Part shown: positions 9,284-17,763 of the stretch, in pieces
How positions within the stretch are numbered: the first letter of the stretch is position 1
Layout of the letters: every line of letters begins with the position of its first letter
Source of the DNA: an uncultured Paracoccaceae bacterium
GTDB taxonomy: Bacteria > Pseudomonadota > Alphaproteobacteria > Rhodobacterales > Rhodobacteraceae
Assembly (NCBI GenBank): GCA_947489325.1
Contig: CANLDA010000014.1
Location: forward strand, 28,728 to 92,727
DNA: 64,000 nt
Direction of reading: 5' to 3'
Notes under the pieces: generated by a model
The model's database searches: none
What the model was told of the DNA's origin: nothing
Seen by the model: the letters and a program-made list of their open reading frames with translations, nothing else
Position numbers and translations under genes: made by a program

Positions 9284-9892
9284 ATGGTCATCGATAATGA
9301 ACGTCACGCCGAGAAGATGAAGAAAATCAAAGCCGCGCGGGATCGCATGATGGCCACCAAAACTGAGGAAAAAGGGTTGATCATGGTGCATACAGGACCG
9401 GGCAAGGGCAAAAGTTCGTCCGGATTTGGCATGATCATGCGCTCTATTTCGCACGGGATGCCTTGCGCGGTGGTGCAATTCATCAAAGGCGCGATGGCCA
9501 CGGGCGAACGCGCCTTTCTGGAAACGCATTTCCCCAAGGAATGTAAATTCTTTGTGTCTGGCGAAGGCTTCACATGGGAAACGCAAGATCGTGAGCGCGA
9601 CATTGCCAAGGCCGAGGCAGGCTGGGAGATGGCCAAAGAGCTGATCCGCGATGAAACCAACCGTTTTGTTTTGCTGGACGAAATCAACATCGCCTTGCGC
9701 AATGATTACCTGAACATCGACGACGTGGTGGATTTTCTGCTGACAGAAAAACCTATGATGACCCACGTCGTCCTGACTGGCCGCAACGCCAAACCTGAAC
9801 TGATCGAGGCGGCGGACCTGGTGACAGAAATGACGTTGATCAAGCACCCCTTCCGCGACGGCATCAAGGCGCAAAAGGGTGTGGAGTTTTAG
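9284..9892 (+). CDS. cobO: Cob(I)yrinic acid a,c-diamide adenosyltransferase
   Basis: A 202-residue CobO/BtuR-type ATP:corrinoid adenosyltransferase. It attaches the 5'-deoxyadenosyl group to the cobalt of reduced corrinoids. The P-loop GPGKGKSSS spans residues 38-46, and LLDEINIAL, VVLTGRNA and EMTLIKHPF follow as in the family. ATG 9284 is supported by GGAG 7 nt upstream. It diverges from the riboswitch operon across about 50 bp, and no riboswitch is seen on its own side. Confidence 0.94.
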   Translation: MVIDNERHAEKMKKIKAARDRMMATKTEEKGLIMVHTGPGKGKSSSGFGMIMRSISHGMPCAVVQFIKGAMATGERAFLETHFPKECKFFVSGEGFTWETQDRERDIAKAEAGWEMAKELIRDETNRFVLLDEINIALRNDYLNIDDVVDFLLTEKPMMTHVVLTGRNAKPELIEAADLVTEMTLIKHPFRDGIKAQKGVEF

Positions 9893-10362
9893 AGGCCGCA
9901 TTCTCTTTCAAGCAAGGAACAAGTCAGCACGCAGGGGCTTAGCTTCCTCCAATCAGTTTGGCTCAACGGTAGTTTAACGCATGATGTGGATGGTTCCGGC
10001 ATCATGCGGCCTTACATTGCGCCATTGTGCAGGCTCGATTGTCGCCCCTAAAGATTGGGACGAAGTGAGTAGGGGAATTTGGGGTTTTGGCCAAGTTGTT
10101 GGTCGTATTTCGTGCACATTAAACGCGCCAATGGATATGTGTAGGTTAGTTGCTTATGACCATTCAAACCAATAGGATGTGAAATTGAGTTTTCCGCCTA
10201 GGGCGCTACCTTGGGATGCCGGAAAAGGCGCCTTATCCAGTGCCTATGACGAAAATCCGCCTGCGGTGATTCTGTAACCTTCCCTAATTGATTCTCAGGT
10301 GATAGAATCACTCTTGAGACCCGAACAATCGGGCGAGTTGAGGCAATTTTCGGCAGGTCCTG
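9893..10362. other. Intergenic region between cobO and ftsW
   Basis: No convincing gene is present in this 470-bp stretch; short frames lack ribosome-binding sites and family resemblance. It marks the junction between the cob block and the dcw genes. It should hold the ftsW promoter, since a small inverted repeat at 10289-10310 lies about 50 bp before ftsW. Confidence 0.5.
10289..10310. promoter_or_regulatory. Inverted repeat upstream of ftsW
   Basis: TGATTCT and AGAATCA form a perfect 7-bp inverted repeat around an 8-nt spacer. A further copy of the left arm occurs at 10267-10273, 22 bp upstream. The position, 52 bp before ftsW, suggests an operator or leader hairpin; no known regulator is recognised. 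Confidence 0.3.
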
Positions 10363-11529
10363 ATGACAGAGATGGTATATGGCACAGTCCCTTTGCGGGA
10401 CGCAGAGCCGATTCTTCCCAAGTGGTGGCGCACCTTGGACAAATGGTCCATGTCCTGCGTTCTGATCCTGTTCGGGATTGGAATTTTGCTGGGGCTTGCG
10501 GCCTCGGTGCCTTTGGCAGAGCGCAACGGGTTTGAACCCTTTCACTATGTAAAGCGTCAGGTGTTTTTTGGCACCTTGGCCATGGGTGGCATGTTGCTAA
10601 CTTCGATGATGGGGCCAATTTTGGTGCGCCGTCTGGCGGTTCTGGGCTTTTTGATCACCTTCATTGCCTTGTTGGGCTTGCCATTCTTTGGCACCGACTT
10701 CGGCAAAGGGGCTGTACGCTGGTATTCGCTGGGCTTTGGGTCGATGCAGCCGTCAGAGTTTCTGAAACCCGGTTTTGTTGTTGTGGCTGCGTGGCTTATG
10801 GCGGCCAGTCAGGAAATTAACGGACCTCCGGGGCGGCTGTGGTCGTTTATGTTGGCCATTACCATTGCCATGGTGTTGGTGATGCAGCCAGATTTCGGTC
10901 AGGCCTGTTTGGTGTTGTTTGGTTGGGGAGTGATGTACTTCATCGCAGGTGCGCCGATGATCTTACTGGTCAGTATGGCCGGTTTGGTGATCGTGGGTGG
11001 TATGGTTGCGTATCACAATTCAGAACACTTTGCGCGCCGGATTGATGGTTTCCTCAGCACGGATGTCGATCCCACAACGCAGTTGGGGTATGCCACCAAT
11101 GCCATTCGCGAGGGTGGATTTTTTGGGGTGGGTGTTGGCGAAGGGCAAGTGAAGTGGAGCCTGCCGGATGCGCATACTGATTTCATTATTGCGGTGGCGG
11201 CCGAAGAATATGGTCTGATCCTTGTGATGGTGATTATCGCGCTGTATGCGCTGGTGGTGGTGCGCTCTTTCCTGCGTTTGATGCGAGAACGTGATCCGTT
11301 TATTCGCCTTGCAGGCACCGGCCTTGCGGCGATGTTTGGCGTGCAGGCGATGATCAATATGGGCGTGGCTGTACGTCTTTTGCCAGCCAAGGGCATGACT
11401 TTGCCGTTTGTCAGCTATGGCGGATCATCGGTGATTGCGTCGGGCCTTGCGCTGGGCATGTTGCTGGCCTTTACCCGCAATCGTCCACAGGGCGAAATTC
11501 GTGACATTCTACGAGGACGGGTTCGATGA
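10363..11529 (+). CDS. ftsW: Peptidoglycan glycosyltransferase FtsW
   Basis: A 388-residue SEDS-family membrane protein with about ten hydrophobic helices. It polymerises septal peptidoglycan from lipid II together with the divisome transpeptidase. The family signatures are [19 protein letters not shown] near residue 110, [21 protein letters not shown] in the centre, and [17 protein letters not shown] near the C-terminus. It is the first cell-wall gene after the cob block and overlaps murG by 4 bp. Confidence 0.95.
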   Translation: MTEMVYGTVPLRDAEPILPKWWRTLDKWSMSCVLILFGIGILLGLAASVPLAERNGFEPFHYVKRQVFFGTLAMGGMLLTSMMGPILVRRLAVLGFLITFIALLGLPFFGTDFGKGAVRWYSLGFGSMQPSEFLKPGFVVVAAWLMAASQEINGPPGRLWSFMLAITIAMVLVMQPDFGQACLVLFGWGVMYFIAGAPMILLVSMAGLVIVGGMVAYHNSEHFARRIDGFLSTDVDPTTQLGYATNAIREGGFFGVGVGEGQVKWSLPDAHTDFIIAVAAEEYGLILVMVIIALYALVVVRSFLRLMRERDPFIRLAGTGLAAMFGVQAMINMGVAVRLLPAKGMTLPFVSYGGSSVIASGLALGMLLAFTRNRPQGEIRDILRGRVR

Positions 11530-12620
11530 GCAGACAGCCATTGCTGGTCATTGCCGCTGGTGGCACTGGCGGGCATATGTTTCCAGCGCAAGCGCTGGCC
11601 GAAGTCATGCTGCGCAAGGGGTGGCGGGTGAAATTGTCCACCGATGCACGCGGCGCGCGGTATACGGGCGGCTTTCCCCATTCGGTTGAAATCGAAGAAA
11701 TTGCCAGCGCCACCTTTGCGCGCGGTGGTCTTTTGGCCAAGGCTATGGTGCCGTTTCGTATTCTCAAAGGTGTGGCCTCAGCGGCGATGCAGATGCGCAG
11801 TGACCGCCCAGAGGCAGTTGTAGGGTTCGGGGGGTATCCTTCGATCCCGGCAATGTCGGCGGCATGGTTGTTGAAGCTGCCGCGCATGATCCATGAACAA
11901 AACGGTGTGCTGGGACGGGTGAACCGTCGCTTTGCCCCAAAGGTGCATGGTGTGGCCTGTGGCACATGGCCAACCGCATTGCCGGATGGTGTCGAAGGCA
12001 TTCATGTAGGCAACCCCGTACGGGGTGCCGTGTTGGATCGGGCCGGAGCCGCTTATATCTCGCCGGGTGATTATCCGATGTCGATCCTTGTGATGGGCGG
12101 CAGTCAGGGGGCGCGGGCGCTGTCCGATATTGTGCCCGGTGCGATTGCCAACCTGCCAGCGGAGATGCTGCGCAATATTCGTGTCAGTCATCAGGCCCGT
12201 GCGGAAGATCACGACCGGGTGGCCGAGTTTTACGCCTCCCATGGGATCACTGCTGACGTACAGCCGTTTTTCCATGATGTTCCCGCGCGTATGTCCGAGG
12301 CGCAGCTGGTCATCAGCCGGGCAGGGGCATCCAGTGTGGCAGACATCAGCGTGATTGGACGCCCGTCAATCCTGATCCCTTTGCCAACTGCGATGGATGA
12401 TCATCAAAATGCCAACGCCCGTGGCTTGGTTGAGGCAGGCGGCGCGATCCTTATGCCCGAAAGCCTGCTTGATATCACAACGCTTTCAGAGCATATCGCC
12501 CAAGTCCTGAGTAATCCGGCAGGGGCCTTGCAAATGTCGCAGGCTGCACTGTCAGTGGGAGTACCGGACGCGACAGAAAACCTTGTCTCGCTGGTCGAGA
12601 TGATGACCAACAGGGAATAA
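11526..12620 (+). CDS. murG: UDP-GlcNAc:lipid I N-acetylglucosaminyltransferase
   Basis: A 364-residue GT-B glycosyltransferase. MurG adds GlcNAc to lipid I to give lipid II on the cytoplasmic face of the membrane. The glycine-rich [10 protein letters not shown] loop begins at residue 12. [22 protein letters not shown] and [10 protein letters not shown] follow, with [10 protein letters not shown] in the donor-binding domain. ATG overlaps the ftsW stop by 4 bp, and murC follows 4 bp later. Confidence 0.96.
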   Translation: MSRQPLLVIAAGGTGGHMFPAQALAEVMLRKGWRVKLSTDARGARYTGGFPHSVEIEEIASATFARGGLLAKAMVPFRILKGVASAAMQMRSDRPEAVVGFGGYPSIPAMSAAWLLKLPRMIHEQNGVLGRVNRRFAPKVHGVACGTWPTALPDGVEGIHVGNPVRGAVLDRAGAAYISPGDYPMSILVMGGSQGARALSDIVPGAIANLPAEMLRNIRVSHQARAEDHDRVAEFYASHGITADVQPFFHDVPARMSEAQLVISRAGASSVADISVIGRPSILIPLPTAMDDHQNANARGLVEAGGAILMPESLLDITTLSEHIAQVLSNPAGALQMSQAALSVGVPDATENLVSLVEMMTNRE

Positions 12621-12624
12621 AGCC

Positions 12625-14025
12625 ATGAACGCAACAACCAAACTTCCGGGTGATGTCGGGCCGATTCATTTCGTGGGTATTGGTGGCATCGGCATGTCTG
12701 GGATTGCCGAAGTGTTGTTGAACCATGGCTATGTGGTGCAGGGATCTGATCTGAAATCCAGTAAGATCACGCAACGTCTCGAAGGGATGGGCGCCACCGT
12801 TTTTGAAGGCCAACGTGCCGAAAACCTGGCGGATGCCGAAGTCGTGGTGATTTCATCCGCGATCAAACCTGGCAACCCGGAACTGGATGAGGCCCGTGCG
12901 CGTGGATTGCCCGTGGTACGCCGCGCCGAGATGCTGGCCGAACTGATGCGTCTGAAATCCAACGTTGCTGTGGCAGGAACACACGGGAAAACCACGACAA
13001 CCACCATGGTTGCTGCGCTGTTGGATCATGGAAAATTTGACCCCACTGTAATCAATGGTGGCATCATCCACGCCTATGACTCAAACGCACGTGTGGGCGA
13101 TGGTGAATGGATGGTCGTTGAGGCCGACGAAAGCGATGGGACCTTTAATCGCTTGCCTGCAACCATTGCCATCATCACCAATATTGACCCTGAACACATG
13201 GAACATTGGGGCAGCATTGAAAACCTGCGTCAGGGCTTTGATGATTTCGTATCCGGAGTGCCGTTTTACGGGCTTGCGGTCTGTTGTACTGATCATCCCG
13301 AGGTGCAGGCGCTGGTTGGGCGTATCACCGATCGTCGTATCATGACCTATGGCTTTAATGCGCAGGCTGATGTGCGTGCCGTCAATCTGACCTATAAAGG
13401 CGGAATTGCCCATTTTGATGTGGCGTTTCAGGTCGATGGCGCGGTGATCGAAGGCTGCAGCCTGCCGATGCCGGGTGATCATAACGTTTCCAATGCATTG
13501 TCTGCCGTGGCTGTGGCGCATCATCTGGGCATGGATCACGATGAAATCCGCGAGGCGTTGGCGGCCTTTGGCGGGGTGAATCGTCGATTTACCAAGGTGG
13601 GTGAGATCAACGGCGTGACCATCATTGATGATTATGGCCACCACCCGGTTGAAATCGCAGCTGTGCTTAAGGCCGCGCGTCAGGCCAGCGAAGGCCGCGT
13701 GATTGCTGTGCATCAACCACATCGTTATTCACGACTTGCGAGCCTGTTCGAGGATTTCTGCGGCTGTTTTAACGAGGCTGATGTCGTGGCCATCGCCGAG
13801 GTATTTGCCGCTGGCGAAGACCCGATTGAAGGCGTAAGCCGCGATGATCTGGTGGCAGGCCTTATCGCCCACGGCCACCGCCACGCCCGTGCGATTGTCG
13901 ACGAGGGCGATCTGGAACGTCTTGTGCGCGAACAGGCCAAACCCGGCGATATGGTTGTTTGCCTTGGGGCAGGGACCATCAGCACATGGGCCAATGGCCT
14001 GCCGGAGCGTTTGAAAAACAGCTGA
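12625..14025 (+). CDS. murC: UDP-N-acetylmuramate--L-alanine ligase
   Basis: A 466-residue Mur ligase that adds L-alanine to UDP-MurNAc using ATP. The NAD-like fold [12 protein letters not shown] begins near residue 18. The ATP-binding loop GTHGKTT is at 118-124, EADESDGTF and [10 protein letters not shown] lie in the central domain, and [10 protein letters not shown] and HQPHRYSR are in the third. It is normally followed closely by murB, but here murB is 5.4 kb downstream. Confidence 0.96.
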   Translation: MNATTKLPGDVGPIHFVGIGGIGMSGIAEVLLNHGYVVQGSDLKSSKITQRLEGMGATVFEGQRAENLADAEVVVISSAIKPGNPELDEARARGLPVVRRAEMLAELMRLKSNVAVAGTHGKTTTTTMVAALLDHGKFDPTVINGGIIHAYDSNARVGDGEWMVVEADESDGTFNRLPATIAIITNIDPEHMEHWGSIENLRQGFDDFVSGVPFYGLAVCCTDHPEVQALVGRITDRRIMTYGFNAQADVRAVNLTYKGGIAHFDVAFQVDGAVIEGCSLPMPGDHNVSNALSAVAVAHHLGMDHDEIREALAAFGGVNRRFTKVGEINGVTIIDDYGHHPVEIAAVLKAARQASEGRVIAVHQPHRYSRLASLFEDFCGCFNEADVVAIAEVFAAGEDPIEGVSRDDLVAGLIAHGHRHARAIVDEGDLERLVREQAKPGDMVVCLGAGTISTWANGLPERLKNS

Positions 14026-14377
14026 TGTTGCGTCACGTCACACGCGATTAAGCATCAGATATTTTAGGGATGGGTTCATATCCACCTCGACCTAGAATAA
14101 GGTTAAACGCGCAAGACAGAGTTAGTTTTCGCTCTTAGAGCATCATGACAGCAGCCAGCCCTTTCCAGACATTCACACAGGATGCCCAACCAGAAATGTC
14201 ACCCGTCCGACATCTACTGACCATCGTTTTGGGTCATACTGAAGGATTAAGCTTAGGGTTGCTGGTGGACTTTTTCTGCAAGACGACACTACACAGAGGG
14301 AAAGGTAGATTTGGCTTGAGCGCTTTTTTCTGGAGGCGCTTTGTGATCAGTTGCCAGCGAAAAAGGTATTTCGATTC
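14026..14377. other. Non-coding stretch after murC
   Basis: No supported gene is seen in these 352 bp. A 92-codon open frame at 14145-14423 has no family resemblance and overlaps the next gene. The sequence is more AT-rich than the flanking dcw genes and marks the left border of the inserted block between murC and murB. Confidence 0.4.
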
Positions 14378-15031
14378 ATGCACGATGCAACAAAACAGTA
14401 CTTACTCGCTTTCTGGACGCTAATCTTGTTCCTTCAACCTTCGCAAGGCTTTTCGGAACCGGCTACGTATGGTTTTCAAAGTCGAATAGTCAAACATAGC
14501 AATTTAGATCTGAGCAAAGAGCAAGAACGAAGATTCAGAGAATGGAGATCTCAGGTAAATTATTTTGGGGCGTTTGTGATAGCACTAGATGGCACCTTTG
14601 TTTCAGGCAGCACCCAAGCTGGAGGCATGAAGATAGCGCAGGATATGGCAATGATTAAGTGCAGCAATAGGGAGGGTAAACCTCGTCGTCGTTGCGCTCT
14701 ATATGCTTCTTCCATACCACGAAAACTGCCTAGCAATACGGTTAATGCCACCGGTTTAAGTGAAGCGTGCCTGCGATGGTATAGTATGAAGTACAAGAGG
14801 ATGCCCGTTAGGAAGGGAACCTTTAGCGCATTCGCGTGGGCCGGATTTGGAAAGTGTTCTCTGACCCGCAATGCTGAAACGGAAGACGAAGCTAAGGTGG
14901 CCGCTATCAAATCGTGTCGCAAATTTGTTTCTCGGAGTCTTCTGCGTTTCCCCCAAACCGTCCAGACAGAAATAAGAAGAAGGGAACTTGATAAATGCGA
15001 AATTATTCATGTTCGAAGTAACGAATTTTAG
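14378..15031 (+). CDS. Secreted protein with two DUF4189-like cysteine repeats (tentative)
   Basis: A 217-residue protein starting MHDATKQYLL with a hydrophobic signal segment ending near SQGFSEPA, so it is probably exported. Two related blocks follow: FGAFVIALDGTF with later CSNREGKPRRRCALYA, and FSAFAWAGFGKC with AKVAAIKSC. The pattern of aromatic-Gly-Ala strands, an Ala-rich helix and paired cysteines recalls DUF4189. That assignment is a guess from pattern only. AAAGG lies 11 nt before ATG 14378; a TTG start at 14351 is an alternative. Composition is AT-richer than its neighbours, which fits acquisition. Confidence 0.55.
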   Translation: MHDATKQYLLAFWTLILFLQPSQGFSEPATYGFQSRIVKHSNLDLSKEQERRFREWRSQVNYFGAFVIALDGTFVSGSTQAGGMKIAQDMAMIKCSNREGKPRRRCALYASSIPRKLPSNTVNATGLSEACLRWYSMKYKRMPVRKGTFSAFAWAGFGKCSLTRNAETEDEAKVAAIKSCRKFVSRSLLRFPQTVQTEIRRRELDKCEIIHVRSNEF

Positions 15032-15067
15032 TCTAGCAGATGTTTCAAATTTCGAGATTTAGTCTAG

Positions 15068-15095
15068 ACTTTGCAAAGTTCACTATCTGCGCAAT
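15068..15095 (+). repeat. Degenerate repeat, copy 1 (left of the orphan ORF)
   Basis: ACTTTGCAAAGTTCACTATC and the next eight bases match 15799-15826 at 25 of 28 positions. A second shared piece, TCTGCTTTGAGCCC (15151-15164), recurs in inverted orientation at 15863-15877. The two copies bracket the gene at 15243-15620. They look like remnants of a dispersed intergenic repeat, not coding DNA. Confidence 0.6.
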
Positions 15096-15242
15096 ACGGC
15101 CCTTAATCTAGGTCGCAGCAAGGATTCTCAGTCCTTCTGCACGTTGAATGTCTGCTTTGAGCCCTTCTTGTCGTTGAAGCATTGTCTAAAAACTCGGGAA
15201 CGTTCATGGTTTCAAAGAAGAAAATACTGAGGCACATGTTCA

Positions 15243-15620
15243 ATGTCAGAAAACAAACCTAGAGAAATAAGGGTCAAATATGCCGAGGTGATCAAGCCAC
15301 TTGATGCAAAAGATTTAGCAATCGTCAAAAGGGCAATTGGTGAAAAGGGAGGCTTTGATGGGCGAGTTATTAGCGAAATTCTTGCGCGGTTCGGAGTGCA
15401 AGATAGTGCGTTGGTTCAATTGCAAAACCTTGTTCGTTCTGAAGAACCGATTGCTCCCTTCAAAGAAGATGACGCACTGAAGGCCTTCTTGGTTTGCTGT
15501 TTGGCAAGCGCTGCACTTGGTGAAGAGGAACTCCAGACAATAAGTGGGTATGACCGCGACGAATTTTATACGACGATACGGCGTCTTTACCAAGCTGCCC
15601 GTAAGTCAATACGTACCTAA
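15243..15620 (+). CDS. Hypothetical protein (125 aa)
   Basis: I do not recognise this 125-residue, mostly helical, soluble protein (MSENKPREIRVKYAEVIKPL...). It has no signal peptide, membrane segment or known motif. Central CCLASAALGEEELQTISGY is the most distinctive stretch. GAGG lies about 9 nt before the ATG. The gene is AT-rich relative to the dcw genes and flanked on both sides by copies of a degenerate repeat, suggesting it arrived on, or was captured between, mobile sequence. Confidence 0.5.
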   Translation: MSENKPREIRVKYAEVIKPLDAKDLAIVKRAIGEKGGFDGRVISEILARFGVQDSALVQLQNLVRSEEPIAPFKEDDALKAFLVCCLASAALGEEELQTISGYDRDEFYTTIRRLYQAARKSIRT

Positions 15621-15798
15621 AATGGAAGTCGCGAGGCCATTTTAGTTGTGTCGGTTGATCAAACGAATGTCTGAAAAAGTCCGCATTGCCGACCTTGGCG
15701 CCCTAAAATTGCCGCGCACCTTAGCCAAGGTTCGCTTTGGGGAAGTTGCGATGCCGCAACAAGCATCATTACAACGGCTGCTTTGGGTCGCCCGCTTA

Positions 15799-15826
15799 AC
15801 TTTGCAAAGGTCGCTATCTGCGCATT
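15799..15826 (+). repeat. Degenerate repeat, copy 2 (within a 405-bp gene-free stretch)
   Basis: This copy matches 15068-15095 at 25 of 28 positions. It lies inside 15621-16025, where the only long frame (15646-15981) has the character of repeat-derived sequence rather than a gene. The same stretch holds an inverted repeat, CCTTGGC (15698-15704) with GCCAAGG about 24 nt later. The whole stretch probably represents one intergenic repeat element. Confidence 0.55.
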
Positions 15827-16025
15827 GCTGTCATCCAACGACAGTGTGGCCTTCGACACTCTGGGTTCAAAGCAGATCACTGGGAAGCTTTGGGTGTGGA
15901 GAAGGGGCTTTGTTCACGGCAAATGCCCCAGATTCCTTATCTGACATAGATCAAAACACGCAATCGCTGACTATGACATAGTTGTCTGCAGGGTCTTCCG
16001 GGGCGCGCAAACAGAAAGGGCCGTT

Positions 16026-17201
16026 ATGGCAGACCACCTGAAACGGCGCGTTGGATTGGGGCTTTTGACGGCCTATGGTGTTGGTGTCATGGTTGGGGCG
16101 GGCATTTATGTGCTCGTCGGGGCTGTCGCATCCGAGGCAGGTTCTTGGACGCCAATGTCTTTCTTATTGGCGGGTATTATCGCTGCGCCGACAGCGCTTA
16201 GCTATGCTGAATTTTCCACCCGCTATCCTGAAGCAGCAGGTGAGGCTGCTTTTGTGGGACATGGTATGGGCTCGCAAATCATGGCGGTGTTTGTGGGGTT
16301 GGCAATTGTGCTCGCCGGAACGATTTCGGCGGCTGCCGTTTTGCGGGGTGGGGTGGGGTACCTGAGCGTCATTTTAGATGTGCAATCGGGTTGGTCCATC
16401 GTCGCGCTGGGTCTTGTGCTGACAGGTGTCGCGGTGTTTGGCGTGATCGAAAGTCTTGCCCTTGCTGCATTGTTTACTGTGATTGAACTCATTGGTCTCG
16501 GCTTGGTGATCTGGGCCGGGTTCAGCGGCATACCGGTAATTGAGGCCCCTTTGTCCGTGCCTCCTATCTGGACTGGTATCGGCGCAGGTGCGGTGCTGGC
16601 ATTCTTTGCCTTTATCGGGTTTGAAGACATCGTGAACATGGCCGAAGAGGTGCGCACCCCCGAACGCACCTTGCCCCGTGCCATTCTGATATCCTTGATC
16701 CTAACCACAATCATCTATGTGCTGGTGGCCTTTGCCGCCGTGCGGGTTGTGCCTGTGGTGGAACTTGGACAAAGCGAACAACCCCTTGCGCTGGTTTGGC
16801 GGCTTGGTGCGGGTGGGGATGGCCGGTTTTTGGCCGCTATTGCTGTGTTTGCTGCCTTGAACGGTGTGCTTGCGCAGATCGTGATGGCCAGCCGGGTGCT
16901 CTATGGGTTGGGCAAACGCACCGGAGCATTGGCAATGTTTCATCAGGTTCACCCGCGCACCCGCACTCCGATGCGGGCCACAATCCTGATTGGCGCGGTC
17001 GTTGTCGTGGGCGCGCTCAGCTTGCCCATTGCTGTGCTGGCAGAAGCGACATCGACCATCCTGCTCAGTGTTTTCGTGCTGGTGAACCTTGCGCTCATCC
17101 TTGAAAAACGCCGCGCACCAGAGGCCGCTTTTTGCGTCTCGCCTCTTGTGCCTGTGGTGGGGTTGGTGTTGGCTGGGGCAGCACTGATCCTGAACATCTG
17201 A
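16026..17201 (+). CDS. APC superfamily amino acid permease
   Basis: A 391-residue integral membrane protein with about ten to eleven hydrophobic helices. The first helix carries GVGVMVGAGIYVLVGAVA, the glycine-rich substrate-binding break of APC transporters. FFAFIGFEDIVNMAEEVRTP in the middle is the conserved helix 6 to loop segment of the family. It probably imports or exchanges amino acids at the inner membrane; the substrate cannot be read. It sits 7 bp before the DUF2484-like gene and may be cotranscribed, although permeases are not a usual dcw component. Confidence 0.85.
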   Translation: MADHLKRRVGLGLLTAYGVGVMVGAGIYVLVGAVASEAGSWTPMSFLLAGIIAAPTALSYAEFSTRYPEAAGEAAFVGHGMGSQIMAVFVGLAIVLAGTISAAAVLRGGVGYLSVILDVQSGWSIVALGLVLTGVAVFGVIESLALAALFTVIELIGLGLVIWAGFSGIPVIEAPLSVPPIWTGIGAGAVLAFFAFIGFEDIVNMAEEVRTPERTLPRAILISLILTTIIYVLVAFAAVRVVPVVELGQSEQPLALVWRLGAGGDGRFLAAIAVFAALNGVLAQIVMASRVLYGLGKRTGALAMFHQVHPRTRTPMRATILIGAVVVVGALSLPIAVLAEATSTILLSVFVLVNLALILEKRRAPEAAFCVSPLVPVVGLVLAGAALILNI

Positions 17202-17208
17202 GGTTTGC

Positions 17209-17451
17209 ATGAGCCCCTATCTTATCGCCGCCTGCCTGTGGATTTTGACCTCTGTTGTGGTCGCAATGCTGCCCATGCGGCACCAGTTTATTCCGGGTTT
17301 TGCGCTGTTGCTTGCCGCGCTTGTGCTGATCGGCCTGATCTGGGCCCACCACGGGGCGCTGATCGCGCTTCCTGCTTTGGCCGGATTTCTGTCAATGTTT
17401 CGCCGTCCTTTGATGTATTATGGGCGCAAAGCACTTGGTAAAACGGAATAA
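17209..17451 (+). CDS. DUF2484 family small membrane protein
   Basis: An 80-residue protein with two or three hydrophobic segments and a basic C-terminus (FRRPLMYYGRKALGK). This matches DUF2484, a small membrane family that in Rhodobacteraceae lies between murC and murB. Function is unknown; the repeated dcw position suggests an envelope role. It precedes a second, similar small gene by 3 bp. Confidence 0.75.
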   Translation: MSPYLIAACLWILTSVVVAMLPMRHQFIPGFALLLAALVLIGLIWAHHGALIALPALAGFLSMFRRPLMYYGRKALGKTE

Positions 17452-17454
17452 CAC

Positions 17455-17715
17455 ATGAGCACCTCTGTTCTTTTGGCCCTGATCTGGCTGTTGGTTGCAA
17501 ACCTGCGCGCGATGTTTCCCAGTAAGGATAACCTGTGGGGCTTTGCCTATGGGTTGATCGCGACCGGTGCGCCGCTTCTGATTTGGATCGTGATAGAGCA
17601 TGGCGTCCTGATTGCGGGGCTGTTTCTGTTGATGGGCGCATGGGTGTTGCGCTGGCCAGTGTATTACGCCTTTCTGTGGCTGCGCCAAAGCCTCAAAACT
17701 GCAGACATTCCCTAA
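17455..17715 (+). CDS. Small membrane protein, DUF2484-like (second copy)
   Basis: An 86-residue protein with three hydrophobic segments. Its layout (LIWLLVANLRAMFPS...LRWPVYYAFLWLRQSL) parallels that of the preceding 80-residue protein: an N-terminal helix, a middle helix pair and a terminal (R)RP-x-x-Y-basic tail. This suggests an old tandem duplication. ATG 17455 lies 3 bp after the previous stop, so the two are probably translated together. Confidence 0.65.
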   Translation: MSTSVLLALIWLLVANLRAMFPSKDNLWGFAYGLIATGAPLLIWIVIEHGVLIAGLFLLMGAWVLRWPVYYAFLWLRQSLKTADIP

Positions 17716-17763
17716 CCTTATTTGACGCTTTACAGCACCATCACTGCACGGCACTGTCGCGGC

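Noticed and set aside
8669..9901. Reverse-strand open frame of 410 codons spanning cobO and the riboswitch
   Set aside because: It is antisense to cobO and runs through the structured riboswitch and DUF1636 in another frame, so it is not coding.
14145..14423. 92-codon open frame after murC
   Set aside because: There is no recognisable domain, it overlaps the secreted protein gene, and it lacks a good ribosome-binding site.
15646..15981. 111-codon open frame (MSEKVRIADLGALKLPRTLA...)
   Set aside because: It resembles translated intergenic repeat sequence and overlaps the repeat copy at 15799-15826. There is no ribosome-binding site, so it is treated as repeat-derived.
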